From Ereboglobus sp. (GTDB lineage: Bacteria; Verrucomicrobiota; Verrucomicrobiia; Opitutales; Opitutaceae): a stretch of 64,000 nucleotides of DNA. Positions 55,201 to 61,200 of this stretch are shown here, one piece after another. A program made the position numbers and the translations under genes. The notes below the pieces were generated by a model. The model made no database searches. It saw nothing but the letters and a program-made list of their open reading frames with translations, and was not told where the DNA came from. The stretch spans positions 248,001 through 312,000 of the forward strand of contig JARKRC010000027.1 in assembly GCA_029974595.1 (NCBI GenBank), written 5' to 3'. The first letter of the stretch is position 1. The number at the start of each line of letters is the position of its first letter.

Positions 55201-58200
55201 CAAGGCACAACACCCACGCATTCAGGCACAGATTCGAGCGGCTCCGGCTCAAACGTTCCGCCCCTTCCGCCCGCCGGTTACGGTGACGGCGGCGGCGCGC
55301 CTTCGCTCTGGTTCCTCGGCGCGCTCGCCGCGCTCGCGCTGAGCCGAGTCCCGGGTATGCGCAAACGATTCATGAAAATTAAAGCCCTCTTCTGTCTCGG
55401 CATCGCCGGCGTGCTCGGCGTCGCCGTAGCTCCGGCTCCCACAGCACGCGCGGCCGATGCGCCCGCAGTGTTTCTGAAACTCAGCGGGCAAGGCGGAACT
55501 GCCGGTGACGCGCCGACCACGGCGGACACGACCACGATTGCCGCGCCCGGCAATGGTTGGACCTACGGTGCCGCCGCGAAATATCCCGGCACGACATGGA
55601 ACGTCTTCAAAATGCCGGCAACAGCCGATTGCGAAAACTTCAGCACCGTCATTGGCGTAAACGCATATATATCGATCAACAATATCGCGCTCACTGCACC
55701 CGATGGCACGGCTTCCCCCGTGAGACTCACCGCCTCGTTGGACTCCACGGCGGTCAACAACAAACGCGGAGAGCCGGGCTACAACAACGTCACTTCCGAC
55801 ACGGTGCTCGGCCCTGCCGCGCTGATGGCAACCGGCCGCGCCTGGAACATCTATTACGGAAGCAATCGCACCGTATGGGAGCTTACCGGGTTGGCCCAGA
55901 ACACTCATTACCTCGCCTATTGCTACGGCGCCACGCACGACACCAAGGGCGCCCGCTATATTATTCCGGCAGAGTATAATCCCGTGACCAGCGGCTCCGC
56001 ATGGTTTGATACTCATGGAGGCGACGGCACCGTTGCCAATGTGTTTGTCAATATCGGCGGTGTCATCGCGCCGCGCGATCCCGCGCCGCTGTCTGTTCCA
56101 GCAAACACAGCTCCGAACATCGGCACAACCTGGGGTGTGCTCCATGCCAAAACGGACGCCACTGGCAAACTTGTCGTGCGCACGAGCCCCAATGCCCAAA
56201 ATAAACAAGCGATCAACGCCTTCCAAATCGTCCCCTATCCGAAAGCCACCATCATAACGCAACCGGCGGCTCCCGCTCCGGTCGCGATCGGCGGCGGTGT
56301 CACGTTCACCGTCACGGCAACCGGCTTCGATGCCGCCGACCTGCTCACTTATCAATGGCGCAAAAACGGCACGGACATCGCCCCTGCCACCAATGCCACC
56401 GCCATCACCGCTTCGCTTTCGCTCACCGCTTTGCAGCTCGTGGACAACGACGACAACTACGATGTCGTCGTCACGAATTACGGCGGCTCAGTCACCAGCT
56501 CGCAGGTGGCGCCCTCGGTCGTTGCGGGCAACGTCGCACCGAGCATCAGTGCGCTGACGTCCTCGCAAGCCGCCTTCGCCGGCGCTTCCCTCACGCTTTC
56601 CGTGACAGCGAGCGGATTTCCATTGCCATCTTATCAATGGTACAAAGACGGGGTCGCGATTCCTGGTGCTACTTCCTCCACCTACACCATTGACAATATC
56701 GATGGCGCAGATGCCGGCGACTACACGGTCGTCATCGACAACGGCATCGGCTCCCCCGTCACCAGCAATCCCGTTACCATCACCATCGCGACACCTCCCG
56801 CCGTCTTCGTAAAACTGCACTACGATCAATCCAGTTCGCCCGGCGTCATGCTCACGACGCCCTCCACCATCACCATCAATGAGCAAGGCAGCGGCTGGCC
56901 TTACAGCGGCGCGGCGCCTTATCCGGGCACCACGTGGAATAAAATTCTCAGGCCGAACAGCGCCGATATGATTCCCGCCAGCGTACCCACGGGCGCCTAT
57001 CCCGGCACCATTGGCGCGGTATCCACACTTATCACAGCCAACAACATCGCCCTCTTCTCGCCGGACGGCACCGCCTCCGGCGTCAAGTTCACCGCCCAAG
57101 TTCACATCAACGGTCTCGAAGGCGACCGTCAGGAGCCCAATTCCGGCTACATCAGCGGCTACAACGAAACCCTCATGCCCGCTGCCGTTGTCAACAGTCT
57201 CTGGCGCCTGATAATCGGCACCAACACCTTTACTTTCACCTTCTCCGATTTGCCCCCTCAAAGAAATTACCTGATCTACTTCTACGGCGCACTCAACAAT
57301 GGCAACGCCCGCTTCGATCTCGCTCCGGCCAACGTCCTCGACACAGGAGCTACCTGGGTCGGCCTCAAGGCTCTCGATACCGCCGGCACGCATGTATTCG
57401 CCGTTGATGCGGGCACCGGCAACATCGCTCCCGTACCCGCCGCCATCCCCAATGATGAGACAAAAAACTACAACAAACCTTGGGGCCTCCTCCCCGTCAA
57501 AACCGACGCCTCCGGTCAGCTCGCCATAAGCGCCGCCCGCTTTGACGGCAACACCTACGTCGGCGGCTTCCAGCTCATCCCCTATCCCAATGCGACAATC
57601 ATCACGCAGCCCCCGGCCGCTGCGACTGTCACCAAGGACAACGACATCACCCTTACCGTCATCGCCGCCGGCTTCGACGCATCCGACCCGCTCATCTACC
57701 AATGGCGCAAGGACGGCGTCGCCATCGATACGACCGCCAATTCCACCGCCGCCACCCCGGCCCTGACCCTGTATTCGGTTCCCCTTGCCGACGATGGCAG
57801 CATCTATGATGTCGTTATTACCAATCGCGGCGGGAAAACCACCAGTGGCGTCACTGTGCTTACCGTTTCCGAGTCCAACATCGCCCCCGTCATTATCATC
57901 CAGCCCGTGCAACAAACCGCCACAACCACAGGCTCTGCGAGCTTCACCGTGTCCGCCAACGGCACCAGCCCGCTCACCTACACATGGCAAAAGAGCACCA
58001 CCGGGATAGCCGACGCCGACTTCAGTAATATCGACAGCGCGGCGAATCCCACCGCCGCCACACCTACGCTTTCCCTCGCTGGCATCACCACAGCCGATGC
58101 CGCCTACTACCGTGTGAAAATCTCCAACGGCACACTCCCCGACGCCATTAGTGACGCCATGCCGCTCATCGTGACACCTGTCATCACCACCGCGCCCGTG

Positions 58201-61200
58201 GCAGGCATCGTTTCTGCCGGCGCGGCCACCACGCTCACAGTTGTTGCCGACATCGGCGTCATCACCGCCGCTCCCTTCACGCCCACCTACGTGTGGAAAC
58301 GCAACGGCACTGTTGTCACCGACGACGCCGGCGCGGGCATCAGTGGCGCGACCACCGCCACGCTCTCGTTCACAAACTTCGCCGCCGCCAGTTCCGATTA
58401 CTACACCGTCACCGTTTACAACGACGCCGGCTCGGTCACCACCGCTGCCGTATATCTCGGCATTCCGAGCACCCAAAGCATCACTCGCGCGCCTGCGACC
58501 GCATCCACCGGCATCGCCATCGACCAGCAACTGCGCCTCGTTTTCCCTAGCATGCCCAAGATCGGCAGGACGGGTAAAATTACCATCCACGATGCGGACG
58601 GCGACGCGGTCGTCGCCACCATCGATGTCAGCCAATTCACCACCTTCACCTTGTGGTCGGCCACGATCAAAAACGCCGCCGCGCGCACTGTCCAAGGCCG
58701 TGATTACGCCTACATGCCGGTCGCCGTTTATGGCAACGAAATCTGGATCACGCTCAGCCCGACCCAACGCCTCTCCTATGGAAAAACGTATTACGTGAAC
58801 ATGGAGGCCGGCACACTGCTCGACTCCACGGGCGCCGCCGTTCCCGCCATCACCGGCACGACTGCCTGGAGTTTCAGCACCAAGGCCTCCGGCCCCGCGA
58901 CACCGACCGCCACCACCGGCCCGACAACAATCACCGTCGGTCTCGACGGCACCGGTGATTTCGCCACCATCCAAGGTGCCTCCGATTGGATACCGCAAAG
59001 CAACACCCTTCCGCGCACCATCCTCGTCAAACCCGGCGTGTATCACGACGCGGTCGTCATCGCCCAGAACCGCAACTTCGTCACCCTTCGCGGTGACGGC
59101 GCGAGCCGCATCGACACCGTTATCAGCTACCCATACGCAGCCGAGGCCTCAAACGGGATGGGGAGCAACGAACGCAGCGTCGGCACCCTCCGTGTTGATT
59201 GCGACGACGTCAACGTCCGCAACCTCACCGTTGACTGCGAAGCGCACCTCGCCCGCGCCGAAAACGGTGCCCCCGCCTATCCCGGCCCCATCAACGCCGT
59301 CCACAACACCGCCAAGCGCCTCGTCTACGAAAACGTGCTCATCAAAGGCGGCCAGGACAGCCTCTATGCCAACGCCGGCATCGCCCACTTCCGCGATTGC
59401 GAAATCTGGGGCACCACCGACTTTATCTACGGCAGCGCCATGAGTGTTTTCGACCAATGCGATATCGTTTCGCTTGGCGGCGGCTGGGTCACCGCGCCCG
59501 CCACCGCCTACGACAACCCCTACGGTTACGTCTTCCTCAACTGCCGCTTTATCAAAGGCCGCATTTCCACCGGTCATCCCAGCGACGTCCCCGCTGCCAG
59601 CATCCGCTTCCAGCGCCCGTGGCGACAGGACGGAATGACCGCCGTCATCAACTGCCAGCTCGACGACCACATCTCCGTCAAGGGCTGGGACGATTGGGGC
59701 AACGGCTCCGGCAACACCTGCCGCGCCCGTGAATACGGCAGCACACTCATCGCCGGAGGCGACGCGCCCACCATCGCTCAGCGTCAGGCCGCAGGCGCTT
59801 ACTGGCTGAACACCATCGACCCCGACTACACCAACGGCATGGAAGGCACCAACCCGCTCATCGACGGAGCCGGCCAAGCCAACCGCATCCCCGCCAACGT
59901 CGATCCCGCCGATTACACACTCGATGCCATCTACGGACACGCCTACTATAACCTTGGCACGTGGCGTCCATCCATCACGCCGCGCATCGACACCCAGCCT
60001 GTGGAGCAAAACATCACAGCTGGCGATACACTCACCCTGACCGTCGGAGTCGCGGACGTTTATCCTGCGCCCACGATCCAGTGGTATCGTGATGATGTTG
60101 CCATCGACGGCGCCACTTCCGCCACCTTGAATCTAACGAATGCGCAAGCTGCAAACGGCGGCTCCTACTATGCCATCCTCACCAACTCCGCCGGAAGCGT
60201 CCGCACCACCCCCGTCACCGTAACAGTGACCGGCGGCGGCACGGACACCGCCCCAAGCATCACCACGCAACCCGCACAGCAAACCGCGCTCGCCACTGGC
60301 AACGCCACCTTCACCGTCGCCGCCGCCGGCACACCGCCGCTCGTCTATTCGTGGCAGTTCAGCAACACCGGCACCAACGCCGCCGACTTCGCGCCCATCG
60401 CCAGCAGCAACACCAACGCGCTCACACTCACCGGCGTCACCACGGCCGATGCCGGCTACTACCGCGTGACCGTTTCCAATGGCACCCCGCCCGCCGTCAC
60501 CAGCGACGGCGCTCCGCTCATTATCGCACCCGTCATTACCACGCAACCCACCGGCGGCGAATACACCACCGGCACGAACATCACGCTCACCGTTGCAGCC
60601 GACACCGGCCTCACCGTCGCGCCATTCGCCCCCGGCTATCTGTGGTATAAAGGCACGCAGGCAATCGCCACCGCCACAAACGCCAGCTACACAATCACCG
60701 GTGTGCAGGAAACCGATTCCGGCAACTACCACGTCGTCGTGAGCAACATCGCCGGCAGCGGCACCAGCGCTATCGCCGCGCTCACCGTGACCAACGGCGG
60801 CACGCCTTCGACCGAAACCCCCGTCATCGCCTCGCAACCTGTCTCGCAAATCACCGCCGCTGGCGCGCCCGTCACACTCTCCGTCAACGCCACGGGCGGC
60901 GCGCTCTCCTACCAGTGGTTCAAGGATGGCGCGCTCCTCGCCGGTGAAACCGGCTCCACGCTTACTATCGCAAGCCCCACCGCTGCCAACGCCGGCAGCT
61001 ATTACGTCGAAATCACCAACGCCAGCGGCACCGCCGCCAGCACCACGGTCACGCTTACCGTCGAGACCGGTGCCGCCGCGCCGGCGGTGTTCCTAAACAT
61101 GACCACCGACCGGGCCGCAAACGGCGCCGCCGCGCTCACTGCCGCCGCTACCATGTCCATTGCTGCGCCCGGAAGCGGCTGGAATTACAGTGCTGCCGCA

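Noticed and set aside
52204-55371. Separate gene ending before ATG 55372
   Set aside because: No stop codon exists in this frame, so I annotate one open frame and report the junction instead.
56488-59046. 852-codon open frame on the minus strand
   Set aside because: It is antisense to the giant surface protein, whose domains and repeats are convincing; the opposite frame is Gly/Asp/Arg-rich shadow sequence with no domain.
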